A stretch of DNA of 64,000 nucleotides from positions 31,082,522 through 31,146,521 of the forward strand of contig JARCOQ010000006.1 of assembly GCA_029207755.1 (NCBI GenBank), read 5' to 3'. A program made the position numbers and the translations under genes. Shown here in pieces: positions 26,820 to 38,500 of the stretch; positions within the stretch are counted from its first letter, which is position 1; each line of letters starts with the position of its first letter. Under the pieces are notes generated by a model. It saw nothing but the letters and a program-made list of their open reading frames with translations. It was not told the DNA's origin and ran no database searches. The DNA comes from Chamaea fasciata. Taxonomy: Eukaryota > Chordata > Aves > Passeriformes > Sylviidae.

Positions 26820-27820
26820 CATAGAATCATAGAATGGTTTGAGTTGAAAGAGACCCTAAAGTTCATCTATTTTCAACTCTGTTGCTATGGGCAGGGACAT
26901 CTTCCATTACCATGTTGTTCACAGCCCCAGCCAACGTACTCCTGAACATTCCCAGGGATGGGGCATCCACAGCTTCTCTTGGAAACCTGTTCCAGTGTCT
27001 CACAACCCTCACAGTAAAGATTGCTTTCCTAATACCTAATCTAGACCTACCCTCTTTCACCTTGAAGCCATTCCCCCTTATTCTGTCACTGCATGCTCTT
27101 TTGAAAAGTCTCTCTCTGTCTTTCTTGTAGGCTCCCTTCAGGTACTGGAAGCAGCAATTAGGTCTTACCAAAACCTTCTCTTCTCCGCTGAACAATCCCT
27201 ATTCTCTCAGTCTGTCCTTTTAGAAGATGTGCTTCATCCCTCTGATCATCTTGGTGTTCGCCTCTGGACTCAGTGCAATAGGTTGATGTACTTCCAGTGC
27301 TGAGGACCCCAGGGCTGGATGCAGCATTCCAGGTTTGGTCTCACCAGAGCAGAGCAGAGCAGAGCAGAGCAGAGGGGCAGAATCCCCTCCCTGGCCTTGC
27401 TGCCCACACTGCCTTGGAGGCAGCCCAGGACATGTTTGGCTCTTTGGGCTGTGAGTGCACATTGCTAGATCATGTCCAGCTCTTCACCCACCAGCACCCC
27501 CAAGTCCTTCTTGGCAGGTTTTATCTTGATCTGTTCATCCCCAGCCTTTGTTCATACTGGGAGCTCCCCTGATCCAGGTGCAGCACTTTGCACTTGGTCT
27601 TATTAAACCTCATGAAATTCCCAAATTCTTAAGCTTGCCCAGGTCCCTCTGGATGGCGTCCTATCCTTCAGGTGTGTGAACGGCACCATGCAGCTTAGTG
27701 TCATCAGCAAACTTCCTGAGGAAGCACTCGATCCCTTCATCTATATTGGTAATGAAAATATTAAACAGCACTGGTCCCAATATGGACTTCTAAGGGACAC
27801 CACTTGTCTGTGTCCATGCC
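26820..27820 (-). repeat. CR1 LINE, ~1 kb, 3' UTR plus C-terminal RT region
   Basis: The segment opens with CATAGAATCATAGAATGG, the reverse complement of the CR1 octamer tail. It then runs through the full set of CR1 landmarks to the reverse-transcriptase-coding part (GTGTCATCAGCAAACTTCCT near 27699). Read on the minus strand, decayed ORF2 C-terminal peptide pieces remain, such as VVRHWNRFPREAVDAP. The matching piece in the 51.1-kb copy reads VVRHWNRLPKEVMDAP. Frameshifts and stops break the frame, so it is a dead 5'-truncated copy. It contains an AGAGC pentamer expansion at 27346-27370. Confidence 0.95.
27346..27370. repeat. (AGAGC)5 expansion inside CR1
   Basis: Five perfect AGAGC units sit where the CR1 copy at 51.6 kb carries one AGAGC preceded by AGAAC. 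The array therefore grew after the insertion of this CR1 copy. Confidence 0.93.
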
Positions 27821-30742
27821 ATTTCCTGGGTACTCACTTAGTTTTCCCAGGTAACGACTGAATGAGTAAAATGTTTGAGGCAGTTAAACTTGCTGAGGAT
27901 TAAACAATCCATTAAAGCCATTGAGTTCATTCTTCCTCTTCATCAATGTATTTTAAAAAAGTACACGATTCTGTTTCCAATCAAGAGTACAATCTGATGG
28001 TGTCGGATCAGCCTGGGCTCTGCCTTGAAGAACAGACACCCAAGTGGCACGGAAGTGTTTCCATTGTGGCTAAAGAGTCTCCTCAATCTCAGGACCTGCT
28101 ATAAGCTATCTGCCTCTCCTGTGTCTAATCAAGGGAAAAGAGCAATCCAGACATGTCAAACACCAAAGCTTCTTAGATCTTGAAGCCCTAAATTCCTGCA
28201 TAATAGGAAAGAAAATAAATGCAAAGGAACAAAAAAATAAAAACCCATATTTTTGTGGCATTAGTTGTCACAGGGACTGATTTTCTTTTGCACACTGAGA
28301 GCTCCATTCTCAGCATGGAATCAGTGTTGTAAGCCTGAAATGTGGGGTTCCAAAACAGAGCCAAAACAATTGAGAGAAGAATGTTAAACATCTCTCCCTT
28401 CAGCATTTGGCAAGGAAAGGTTAATCTTTCTTTTATGGCACAAAACATGATTTTGCCAATCCCTGCCTCAGATTCTGTGCTCTGCCTTGTCACTCTACTT
28501 GTGACTATGGACTACACTAAGCAGAAGAGCATCTATAAATGAGCTACTGAAGCACCAAATACTGCAGCATTCAGGTTGTATCTAACTTGCTCAGGAAGAA
28601 CCTGTTAGAAGGAGTCCTGTTAGTAGGAGTAGGAGTTAGTTAGTAGTAGCAGCTTTGAACTGCTCCAAAAAGTTTGTTTTCCTTGCTGGAGTATTGTAGC
28701 AATGGAAAGATCAGCCCTTGCTTGGTTTTCAGCCAATATAGAATTACAACAAATCAGATCAAACATGCAAAACTGCTACAAATCCACTGTTTTCATGTAT
28801 GTACAGGACGTAGAGCTGGCCTCAGGCAGTGTGGCAAATCTAGCCTTGTCCAACAGTTAGTAAGTCTCTAAAGGCTGACACATGGTACTGAGTTTGGCCC
28901 CTGGAAAGGCTTTTTCTCAAGGGTGAAGTGGTAAAGAAAAGGGTAAGAAGAAAGGAGGCAGATTCATCTATACATGGAGACTCTGAAATTTATGAGGACA
29001 TTGGAACTAATTGTAGTTTCCAACTGAAAAGGTGTGTAGAAATAATGCCCCTGACAAGAGTAAAAAGATTGATCACTAGACTTACTACTTGAGAATAATC
29101 TGGAATGTGGGATCTTGGCTCACGTTTTATTTCTTTTTGTTTTATTTCTTCAAACAAGAAGCACATATCTGGGATTCTACCACTCTTGAAACTGAAACTG
29201 TGTTCAAAGTACCATGACCCCCACATGCCAGGGAGTATCACTTTGTGATACTACAGGAATAGCTACAGGAATACTGGGAACAGAAGAATTTAGTATTAAT
29301 ACCATCTTTATCTTCTCTTCATATCTTATGTCCAGGATATAAATATTTTAGTTAATTAATTAACTTTTTCTTTTAATCAGATGTCCTACTTTGGCATGTA
29401 CTTTGTTAAAACTCCCCGTTGAAATGAACAGAAAAATATGACTATTTCCCTATCTGCCTGTTCTACTCTATTCTAAACTACGCAGAAAACATCCTTCACA
29501 ATGTCTGAGTAAAGTCTAATACAGATTGTATCTAGCAGCCACAATAAGGAAAAAGAGATCTTGATTCATTGAAACATCAATATTTTCAACTATACTGAAG
29601 GCTGAAATAGGATTTCAAGCAAAGGACAGCATTTCCCACAGTTGGATGCTTTGAAAATTTCTCTCTGAATAGTTCTCCCAGCTGCTAATAGTAAAGATCA
29701 AGTATCCCAGGTCATATAAGCACACTTCCACCTATATTATCTTTCATTCAGTCCTTCTAAATAGAAAAGATTGCCTATCAGTGTGCATGAGTTTTCCTAT
29801 GTAAAAACCATTAGGCAATAGCTTCAGCAGTAATTAATCACTTGAACTGCGGTGTTTCACTGCTGATTTAAATTAGCTGTGGGTGTGCTTCATCCTGTTT
29901 CTTATTCTATCTATGCATAAATCCCAGTGCACACATATTATCTATTCCACTGAGCCTATCAAAGTCAGAGACTTCAAATGATGCAGAAAAAATCTTCAGA
30001 GAAGGTAACAGTCTGCTGAACTTCTGCAAAGGAGTTTCAGACAGTAGAAGAGTGCATTCAGAGAGAGAAAAAAGTAGATGCTAAGAATACCAAGTTTAAC
30101 TTTGATCTGCTTCATATCAAAGAGCACACATATTTTAATTAGATCTCAGGCTCAAAAAATGTTATTGAGCTGCCAGACAGAATTAGAAACATTTAGTGCT
30201 GTCTTTGAGGAACTTGGGGATTTCCATGCTGGCAGGAGAGCATTAATTACAGTAAGTAGTGCACCATAGCTAACTATATTTTTGAAAAATTTGCAATGTG
30301 CTTAGTGTTCATGGCTTTCACCAGACTGAGAGCACAAAACCAAATTTTATTTACTGACACAACAAATCATGGCATGACCATTATCTTTGTAGGTTTTCTG
30401 CAAAATACAACTGCAGAATAAACATATATTTATATAAGTAGGTTTTGCAATCCTTGAGTTTAGGAAGAAAGGTTTGTATACAGATGGTATATCTTTTATG
30501 AGGTTACCTGAAACAGCTAATTAAAAGTAAGACCTACTATGAGACCCAAATACCTTCATCACTGTACTGAACCATTGAGTGTCACATACTACTATTAATC
30601 ATAAACTTCAATCTACATAAACTTCATAAATCTATTGGATAAGGCTGGAAGGAATAGCCTTAAAGGGTAAGCAAATTCATGCAGTCAACATATTAGGTAC
30701 AGAGTAGTGAGAAGCCAATTGGGGAAATCTGTAGCCAGCCTT
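27821..30742. other. Unique sequence, no gene seen
   Basis: No exon or dispersed repeat recognised. A small GTTAGTAGGAG-type tandem patch lies at about 28605-28650. Region 29815-29960 contains TAATTAATCACTTGA, a homeodomain/NKX-like motif cluster, without other support. Confidence 0.45.
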
Positions 30743-30833
30743 CATACCATACCATACCATACCATACCATACCATACCATACCATACCATACCATACCAT
30801 ACCATACCATACCATACCATACCATACCATACC
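30743..30833. repeat. (CATAC)n microsatellite, about 18 units
   Basis: A perfect pentanucleotide array of 91 bases. In one + frame it reads as a repeating HTIPY peptide that begins at an upstream ATG (30707). This is an artefact of the array, not a gene. Confidence 0.98.
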
Positions 30834-31853
30834 TCAAATCATGTTCAAATTGTCTTAAAAATAATCTAGATGTTGGACAAGAACATTCTGTTGGAAAGCT
30901 ACTTCAAATCTCCCTTTATATAATTTTTCAGTTGTTCTATTATAATTAATAACAGCCAGCACATACCAATATACTTCCACACTGTCATGATTGGGGTTTT
31001 TTTCTGGTTAAATACCTCTCCCTTCACCTTTGCAGTCACACAGTGAGTACTTACAGAATCTCTTCCAGCTTTATTTTGTTGAACTAAGAAAGCCAAGCTC
31101 TTGTAGTTCCCATTTGTATGAAATACTCCCTCTCTAACCTGAATACCTTAAAATGTCTTCAGGTGAGAACCTGTTCTAAATTATCTTTCTTCAAGTCAGC
31201 AGAACAGTATTATCCAGAGAATTTCATAACCTATTCTCCATCCTGCTACAATAATATTAATACCCTGTTACTGCAAACAGATCAGATCCAAATCCCCAAA
31301 ATTCATTTAGTAACCTAGTCTAGAACAATAATATTTCTGCCTGACCCACTGTTGCTTAAACTTTGCCCATTCCCTCCTCTTTCTAACTTCATTGTTTCTT
31401 GAATGAACCTGTGCCATACTTGTCAACAGTTTCCCTGGGTAAAGCATAAAAAATTCTTTTTTTTTTTAGGAAAATCAGTTAGTTCTGTTTGATACAAGTT
31501 AGCCTCAGAAATCCCTTTTTTTTTTTCATTGAATCCCATCTTATTTTGTTGGTTTCTGTGTAGCTTCAGTTTTTCATCAGACTATACTCTAAACTGTTAA
31601 AAAAGCCAGAAAACAAAGTGATGAGTTTTTAGTTGTTTGGGTGGGGTTTTTTCCCTTAAATATAAGCTGCATTCTGAGCAAAACCCTAAATTACCTCTCC
31701 CCTAAGCTGAAGTTGCCTGTCTCCTTTGTTTTTCTTTTCAGTGCTACTGACACAAATATATTAGAGGTGCACTTAAAAATTCTAAGTTAATAATAGATTT
31801 ATAACTGGGTTTAGCTACTTAACATCCCTTAAAAGTTACACAGCTATCAGTCC
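30834..31853. other. Unique AT-rich sequence, no gene seen
   Basis: T runs lie at about 31458-31468 and 31518-31527. No repeat family or exon recognised. Confidence 0.5.
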
Positions 31854-32402
31854 TATCCTTGTTTCAGGGTGGAATTCGTTTCTTCATAGTAATTGTTACA
31901 CTACTATGTTTCAGAATTGGAATGGGAATGGTGCTTTGGATTCGGAATGAGAACAGTGTGGATAACACTGATGTTTTGGGTTTTTGCTAAGTCACATTTA
32001 TCCTAAGTCTCATGTTCTGCCAGTGAAGAGGTGGGAGGAAGCATAGCTGGGACAGGTGACTTGAACTGACGAAAAGGATACTCCACACCATAGAACATCC
32101 TGCCCAGTATATAAACTGGGGGGATATACCCAGAAGGGGAGCTGATCTAGGTTCAGGAAGAGGGTCTGGCATCAATCAGTGGGTGGTGAGCATCTTCACA
32201 GTGTATCAGTTAGTTTTCCCTTTTCATCTACATTAATATTATAATTTCTGTTATTGCTGTACTTTATTTTCATTTATCATGTATCTCAACATACAAATTT
32301 TACTTTGATTCTCTTATCCATTCCACTAGGGTAGACAGAGAGAAAAGGGATGGCTTGAGGGCTGCATAGTGCTTGTTTTCCAGCTGGACTCAAACCACAA
32401 CA
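31854..32402 (+). mobile_element. Solo LTR of an avian ERVL-type endogenous retrovirus
   Basis: The 5' end TATCCTTGTTTCAGGG differs by two bases over its first 14 from the TGTCCTGGTTTCAG start I associate with a common avian ERVL LTR. Downstream landmarks follow in the expected order. They are TTCGGAATGAGAACAGTGT (31941), CATGTTCTGCCAGTGAAGAG (32012), CCAGTATATAAACTGGGG with its TATA box at 32108-32115, and a T-rich R/U5 part with ATCTCAACATACAAATTTTA (32282). The end is AAACCACAACA. AGTCC precedes the element and recurs at 32402-32406 (the A shared with the terminal CA), consistent with a 5-bp target duplication. There is no internal retroviral region, so this is a recombinant solo LTR with no coding capacity. 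Confidence 0.8.
32108..32115 (+). promoter_or_regulatory. TATA box of the solo LTR
   Basis: TATATAAA, followed by CTGGGG, at the expected core-promoter position of this LTR family. It may be inactive now, since the LTR is diverged. Confidence 0.6.
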
Positions 32403-32406
32403 GTCC

Positions 32407-34483
32407 AATATACAGGTCTGCTTCAAAATTCACTCTGGAAACTCAGAAGAACTTAGTCTCTGCAAACAGTATGTATATAGTAGCACTCAATGTGGCAAAT
32501 ATGAGAAGTTTACTCAGAACACAGAATTATACAGCTAAACCTGTTTGGAAAACTCAGGCAATTTCCAAACGTAAGTGAATTCTGGTAAATAACAGCCTTG
32601 AGTACCATATTATTTCATGTTTATAATCTATGGGGTTTTTTGGATAATGTTTTTCTTATGTAAGATAGGCTAAGTAACTGATAATGCCATCTTTCTTCAA
32701 ATTCTTAAGCTGGAAAAAAAGTTATTGAAAAACTGTTTATAAAACTGCATGGAATATCTTTCAAGCCATTCATAATAGCTTAAAAATGTTGTTAGCACGG
32801 AGTAGCAAATACATGAAACAATTCCTAAATTAATTCCTTCAAAGTAGATGCTTGCTTCCTTCATTTGTCCCTCAAATTTAATCCCAGTGAAACAGTATCT
32901 GAAAGTAGTAGCTGGACAACCACAGCAATTTTATGAAGCAGATATTTAAACTATCAATTCTGATGAGATAAACCATTGCTATTACCCTTATTTCATACAT
33001 CTATCAGGCTGTCAGTGCTTGCATTCATTCATAGATCACACATAAAAGTCACAGCAGAATGTGACTGCTGACTGACAGATAAAACTATTAATATCTAAAT
33101 ATTTCACTGTGAATTAATGCATAGCATTTTAGGTGATTCAGCAAATCATTAGTAGTAACATTTATTTATAGCATGTTTTATTTTTCTGCATGCTTTCCTT
33201 TTCTTCTTGGATCTATATTGAGCATACTTCATTTGTAAGAAATTATATGTTTCTTCATTAACAGAATAATTAAGGACCACAAATATGTTTCTATTTATGG
33301 CAGAGATGATGTTTTGATTATGTATCCCAAAATAGACTGAAAGCATCTGGCTGGGAGTCTCAGTACTGCTGAAGTAAAAACAACACATTTTTAATGGATT
33401 GTGAAATAGAAGATACTTAAACTGTAAATCTGAATAATTTTGAAATATACTGAAGCATTACGGAATTGCCTGACTACCTGTGTCCTATATCAAACTGCTA
33501 CCAATTGTAAGGAGTCTTCAAGGAGCATTACTAGATAATACTCTTTCCAGTAGAAGCGCGACACCATGGCCCATCCTACACAAGGACTGATTCTCTTATT
33601 GTACCTTTACAACATAAATGTAGACAACGAGAAAGGTGCTTGAGTCTCACATCAAGACTTAAGAGTGATAAAATTTTAAAAACTTATTCTTCCTCAATAA
33701 GGTTTTTGTGGTAGGATGCTCTTTAAGACTGGTAATATTAGCCATAACTGAGACAATCTGTCAGCAAAGTGATCTATTTTAACATTAAACTTTGGCAAAC
33801 CAAGTCTGACAGTTGATATTTCAAGCAGACCTATTCATGTGTTTAAAGCCCAATTCATTCTGCAGTGCAGTTTTTCACAACCTATGTAACATACACAAGA
33901 TTCAAAAGTTTATATCCTCATGGGACACACACTTTCTGCAAGTTCATAGATATGCAATGACAAAGTAGCTGATTTCTGTGATAAGGAGCAATACAGCTAG
34001 TCACTATATATTGTAGAAGATGTAGTTTTCTGAAGATTCAGTCTTTTTTACAAAGTCTGTGTTCAGAAATGTTCTAAATATTCTAAAACTACTGAAGTTA
34101 TTTTATTCTCATTTTTCTTTGAACAGTTGGTCCCCCAAAATAAATTAAAATGCATAAAAATATGGGTATAAAAGTATTAAAAAATTATATATGATAGTGG
34201 AATTTTATACATATGAGTCTTATAATGGTATTACAAAGAATTCTTCAATATTTTACAGTTAAATGAGATTGCTGTGAAGTTTTATGCTACTAGCTTGAAA
34301 GAAAATTCTATCTTGGATCAAGAAATATTGGCCTAATCTAACCAGAAAGAAAACAAATCACTGTCAGGATCAGAGTTTTCTGTTGGGTGAAAGAAAAGGT
34401 TGAAAACTGCGAATTACAGAATTAATACACGAAGCATCTCCTAGTTTAAATAGTGAAATCTCCACAGGTATGTCGCCCTCTTG
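32407..34483. other. Unique AT-rich sequence, no gene seen
   Basis: No recognisable repeat or exon. A minus-strand frame at 33149-33388 is Lys/Tyr/Asn-rich and looks like translated AT-rich DNA. Confidence 0.5.
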
Positions 34484-34546
34484 CATAGAACCTTTAAGGT
34501 CAGAAAAGACCTCTGAGATCTTCAAGTGCAACCAACAACCTAGCAC
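34484..34546 (-). repeat. CR1 LINE, 3' end (first part of a split copy)
   Basis: CATAGAACCTTTAAGGTCAG and AAAAGACCTCTGAGATCTTC are the reverse complement of a CR1 3' end of the type with a TTTTCCAACC-style tail. Homology stops at TAGCAC (34541-34546). It resumes collinearly at the second TAGCAC at 35334, so both pieces belong to one CR1 interrupted by an insertion. Confidence 0.78.
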
Positions 34547-35333
34547 AAGGTAGCAGGACTCACCCACCTTCAGAATGTTGTCAAACAGCTCAAATAATGC
34601 AGTATCTTGGAAGCTATCAGTGGTGGGCTGAGAGGAAATGTCATGTGCTGCTTTGCTGTTAAATTATGTTAAAACCAGTTTGGCTCATCAGCCTCGAATT
34701 AACATCCTGATAGTAAGGCAGAAACTTGGCAGATAAACTGCTAAGCTGACCTGAAGATACATGACTGGCAGTCTTATTTTTTCACACTATAAAAGTCCAG
34801 TCCACTTTCATACAGTAGATGCCTCTAACATGCTCCTTCTTGGACTCTGTGTATGAAGTTCCCTTGATGTGGGAACACCCCTGCAGCATACTCCTTGACA
34901 CTGAGTGAAAGGGATCTGTCCACAAGCATTGGTATGAGTGAGTTACATCAATCTGTTCTCAATAATTGTTTCATTTTGTTAGCTTCAATATAATTGCTTT
35001 GGTATAATTTCTTCAATATAGTGCTCTATAATATATGCTTCTAGTAGTTTTAGCTTTTATACAATGTAGTAAATAACTCTATTTAAGACCTTTTGTCTAA
35101 TCATTTGTCATAATAATTCATTTTGTGTAAATAGATCTGATTTCCCTTCTTTAATCTTGCAGGACAAAGTTACTCAAACTGTTGACAGTCTGAAGCTAAA
35201 ATTGGATCCAGCTGCCCCCAGGCTTCTCTCTGACAAGGAATTTAGAACACAAGGGGTCCTTTCTGTACCTCATGGCTCTACAGCAGGGCTTCTCGAATAA
35301 ACTTTGTCCAAAGTCCCACCATCACCAGCGGCA
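34547..35333 (+). mobile_element. 787-bp LTR-like insertion within a CR1
   Basis: The insertion is bounded by a 6-bp direct repeat TAGCAC (34541-34546 and 35334-35339) and splits one CR1 exactly. Inside is a TATAAAAG box at 34788-34795, a long AT-rich zone at 34970-35160, and a terminus GCGGCA ending in CA. The 5' end reads AAGG instead of the expected TG, so either the end has mutated or the orientation is uncertain. A 6-bp target duplication suits an ERV2/ERVK-like integrase. Length and TATA fit a solo LTR. No coding region is seen. Confidence 0.55.
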
Positions 35334-35548
35334 TAGCACCACTACGTTTACCACTGACCATGTCCTCAAGTGCCATATCTACACTTTTTTTCAACAGTTC
35401 CAGGGATAGTGACTCCACTGCTTCCCTGGGCAGCCTGTTGCAATGCCTGGTAATCCTTTCTGTGAATAAATTTTTCCTAGTATCTAAACCTCCCCTGGTG
35501 CAACTTGAGGCATTTGCTCTCATCCTGTCCATAAGGGGCATAAGTGCT
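35334..35548 (-). repeat. CR1 LINE, second part of the split copy
   Basis: CATGTCCTCAAGTGCCATATC, CCCTGGGCAGCCTGTTGCAA and CCTCCCCTGGTGCAACTTGA are in CR1 order, reverse orientation. On the minus strand a decayed ORF2 C-terminal piece reads ITRHCNRLPREAVESLSLE. It continues the 34484-34546 fragment after the insertion. The copy is ended by a T run at about 35549-35560. Confidence 0.85.
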
Positions 35549-38500
35549 TTTTTTTTTTTTGCCTACGAATGCTCCAGATGTAGGACCAAAGTAGGTCTTT
35601 CTCATCATGAGATGGCCCAGCACAACTAATCCTCAAAACAATAAATAATTGCTGGCATCACTTCTTTAATCCAGACCCAAAAGTCTGCAGTAACTTAAAT
35701 GAGAAATCCAAATTGAAATCCAAAATAGTGTCAGTCACTGCTGATTTATTTCAATGAGGAAGAGGCTTTGAAAAAACAGCCCTGAAGGCAAAATTTGGAG
35801 TCTGTTCTTCTTTGGCCTGGAGCCAAAAAATTTTGTGGCAAATCCTTGTGAAATAAAGTAAAAAATCTAAATAGGAATGAATGCTGTTCATGAAACTGAT
35901 TAAAGAAAGGGTTACTAAAAAGTTGGTTTCAGTGGCAGAAACTCCACTTATCTAACAGTGAAACAAAGTTCTTCATGAGATGTGAGACAATTTCATATGA
36001 CCTTTTTCAAAAATGATTAAGAAATGCCAGCTTCACTTTGTGTCATATGCAAAATTAAAACTCAGATGGCGCTTCAACCTGCGAGACAAAAAAGACCAAC
36101 TATAGAAAGATGGGATAACATTCCAGTGATTTTTAATGGCTTGAATACTGGAGACAAACACAGTGCTCTGTCGATTGGGATTTGAGTAAAGCAAGCTGTA
36201 AACAACGCTAGTGTTCTCTTCCCTTCAAAACAGAGGTCAACAAAACATGCCAAAAGTGTATGATTCTTAAACATCCTAATTACTACTAATAAACAAAATT
36301 TTAAATTATATTTCTGTCAGTTGCATTATATATTTTGTTTCTTGGTCATATACCTTGTTTATGTTTCTCAGGTTGGATTACTTATTCTTTTTTTCTCCCT
36401 ATGAAAAAAGAGAAAGTTCCTTACCATCCACTTGCCTCCCAGAACTCAGGATGTAAGGAGAAAGTGGCAGCCAGGATTAGGCTCCTGACAAAGCTCTGGG
36501 AGATCTGACATGAAAGCTTGAGGCTAATTTCAAAACAATTCTTTGGTTTCGGTCAGAGTACATAACAGACCCCCCCAGGTGCCTGAAAACTGGATTTACA
36601 GTTTTCACTCTGAATGATGCACCAACATACTTTCCCTGCTGCAAGGCAGAAAAAGGGAAGGCAGATAAAACAAAAGCTGTGCTTTGCAACAGTCCCTCAG
36701 TGTTATTCAGCATAGAATATTATAGTGGTAAAAAATCTGGGGTACTGAAAAATTACAGTTCCTTAAAGTACTACAAACCCCCAAGATTTCACCAAGTGTC
36801 TTATTATTTGGTGGTAGGGTTGACTTAATTCATTGAAAAACAAAGCAAGAAATATATAATTCTTATTCTTTTATTTGTGGAGAAAAGTTTGAAAATGTGA
36901 CCTTAGATGGCTCAAGAACATAAGGTAAAGAAAATATACCCTTTGAAGTTCATGGCATTTATAAAGACCTGAGTCATGATTTTTGTATGCTTGAAGTTGA
37001 CAGTTATTTATTTAGTACAATATAAGTAAGAGAAATGGTAGAATAAATAGAATACAGTTGTTTCACTGTTGTCATCTACACTTTTAAAGGTATCATAAGT
37101 GACAGACAATCTTGCATTCTGTCTTTACATATCAAAGAGGGGTTTTTTTCATTCAGCAAAAAACCTTTAATCAAGACCCTATCTGGAGAAGTAAGGGTGC
37201 ATAGATGTGTGTGTGTTTCACAATTTGCACACCAAATAAAAGTATTGTGATCTCACAAAGTTCTGTGACACCATCGTGGCTTTGGACAAGGCTGAGTAGA
37301 GTCTCTGCCTCTTTTTAAATCAAGATCTTTTTTGTTGGTTGTCCCCATCTCCTGGAACAAGAAGAAACCTCCATGTCCTCAGGTGACCACACCCAGGGCA
37401 CAGGATAAAAATGCAAGATATATTCAGGACTTGTCTTTTTCTCCTGCTTCTCTAGGAAGAGCTTGTCCTACCCACCATATTAGGAATCCATCAGTGACCC
37501 TGCAGCATTTTTCTGGGGAATAGGTTGCTACCAATGGTGGGTGGGAGAGGGGGATGTGAGGTGGGCTTTGCTTTGAACTTCTCTGCTTCCATGAAAGCTC
37601 CAGAAATTATATATTCATTCCAACTCAAGAAGATTTAGGGACCATGTGTTGTAGATGATCCAGAGTGGAGGGAAGTAGCACAAAACTCTAAAACAGCAGT
37701 CAGAATAAGTTCATAGCAGCAAACTGGACAATGCATTTAGGGCACCTTTATTGTCCATCTGTAAATAGTCCTTTTACTTGCATTGTGTCCAGTCTTAGTC
37801 AAATTTCTGCAGATATTGGAACTCTTGGATGGCTTTCCTATGTGAATTAGCAGTACCCCCTTTAAAAAAATGCACATTTACTGATCATAGGGATTTATAG
37901 AAGTGTTGTCGTGTTTTTCAGCTGCTTTTATTTCTATGCATTAGGCAAAGTATTAGTCACATTTAGTCCCCTGCCCAAATGGTCTTTATGGTTATAGGGG
38001 AAGAAACAAGTTACAATTCCATTCCTTATGGGACATTAAATATTTGTTTGTCTGTTTATTGTATCATAACATGGTTGCAAACACACATGAAAGCTGCAGA
38101 AATAAACACATTATTAAAAGTGTTCAGTTTAAAGACAGTTCAAAGTCTGCCTAGGTAACCTCACAAAGATTTTTAATGGATAGGATTGTGATCAAAAAGG
38201 ATAGGATTCAAACATGAACCTGAAAAGGCCATGCCTGTCTGTATAACTAGAAGTAACAAGTGCAATTCCCTGAATTACATCTACATCCATAAAAAATTAA
38301 AAAACCTGAAGCGGATATTTCTTATTGAGCTGGGAACTTTGTGCAAGCAACTTAGTCTTGTATATTGCTGCAAAAAATACTTCTAATTCATTGCTCAAAA
38401 TACTGGAATGTTTTTTGGATTCTAAAGAAAAACCACTAGATTAATTCAGAAAAATGCCCTCGTTTTCATGCACACAGAGCCATATCATTTGGAATTTGGG

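Noticed and set aside
26863..27195. Minus-strand gene of 110 codons
   Set aside because: It is the decayed C-terminal part of CR1 ORF2 plus 3' UTR, matched by the copies at 35.4 kb and 51.2 kb.
30743..30833. CRISPR-like or satellite array
   Set aside because: A 5-bp perfect unit without spacers in bird DNA is a microsatellite.
30707..30949. Repeat-protein gene with HTIPY units
   Set aside because: The peptide repeat is only the translation of the (CATAC)n microsatellite. The flanking sequence has no protein character.
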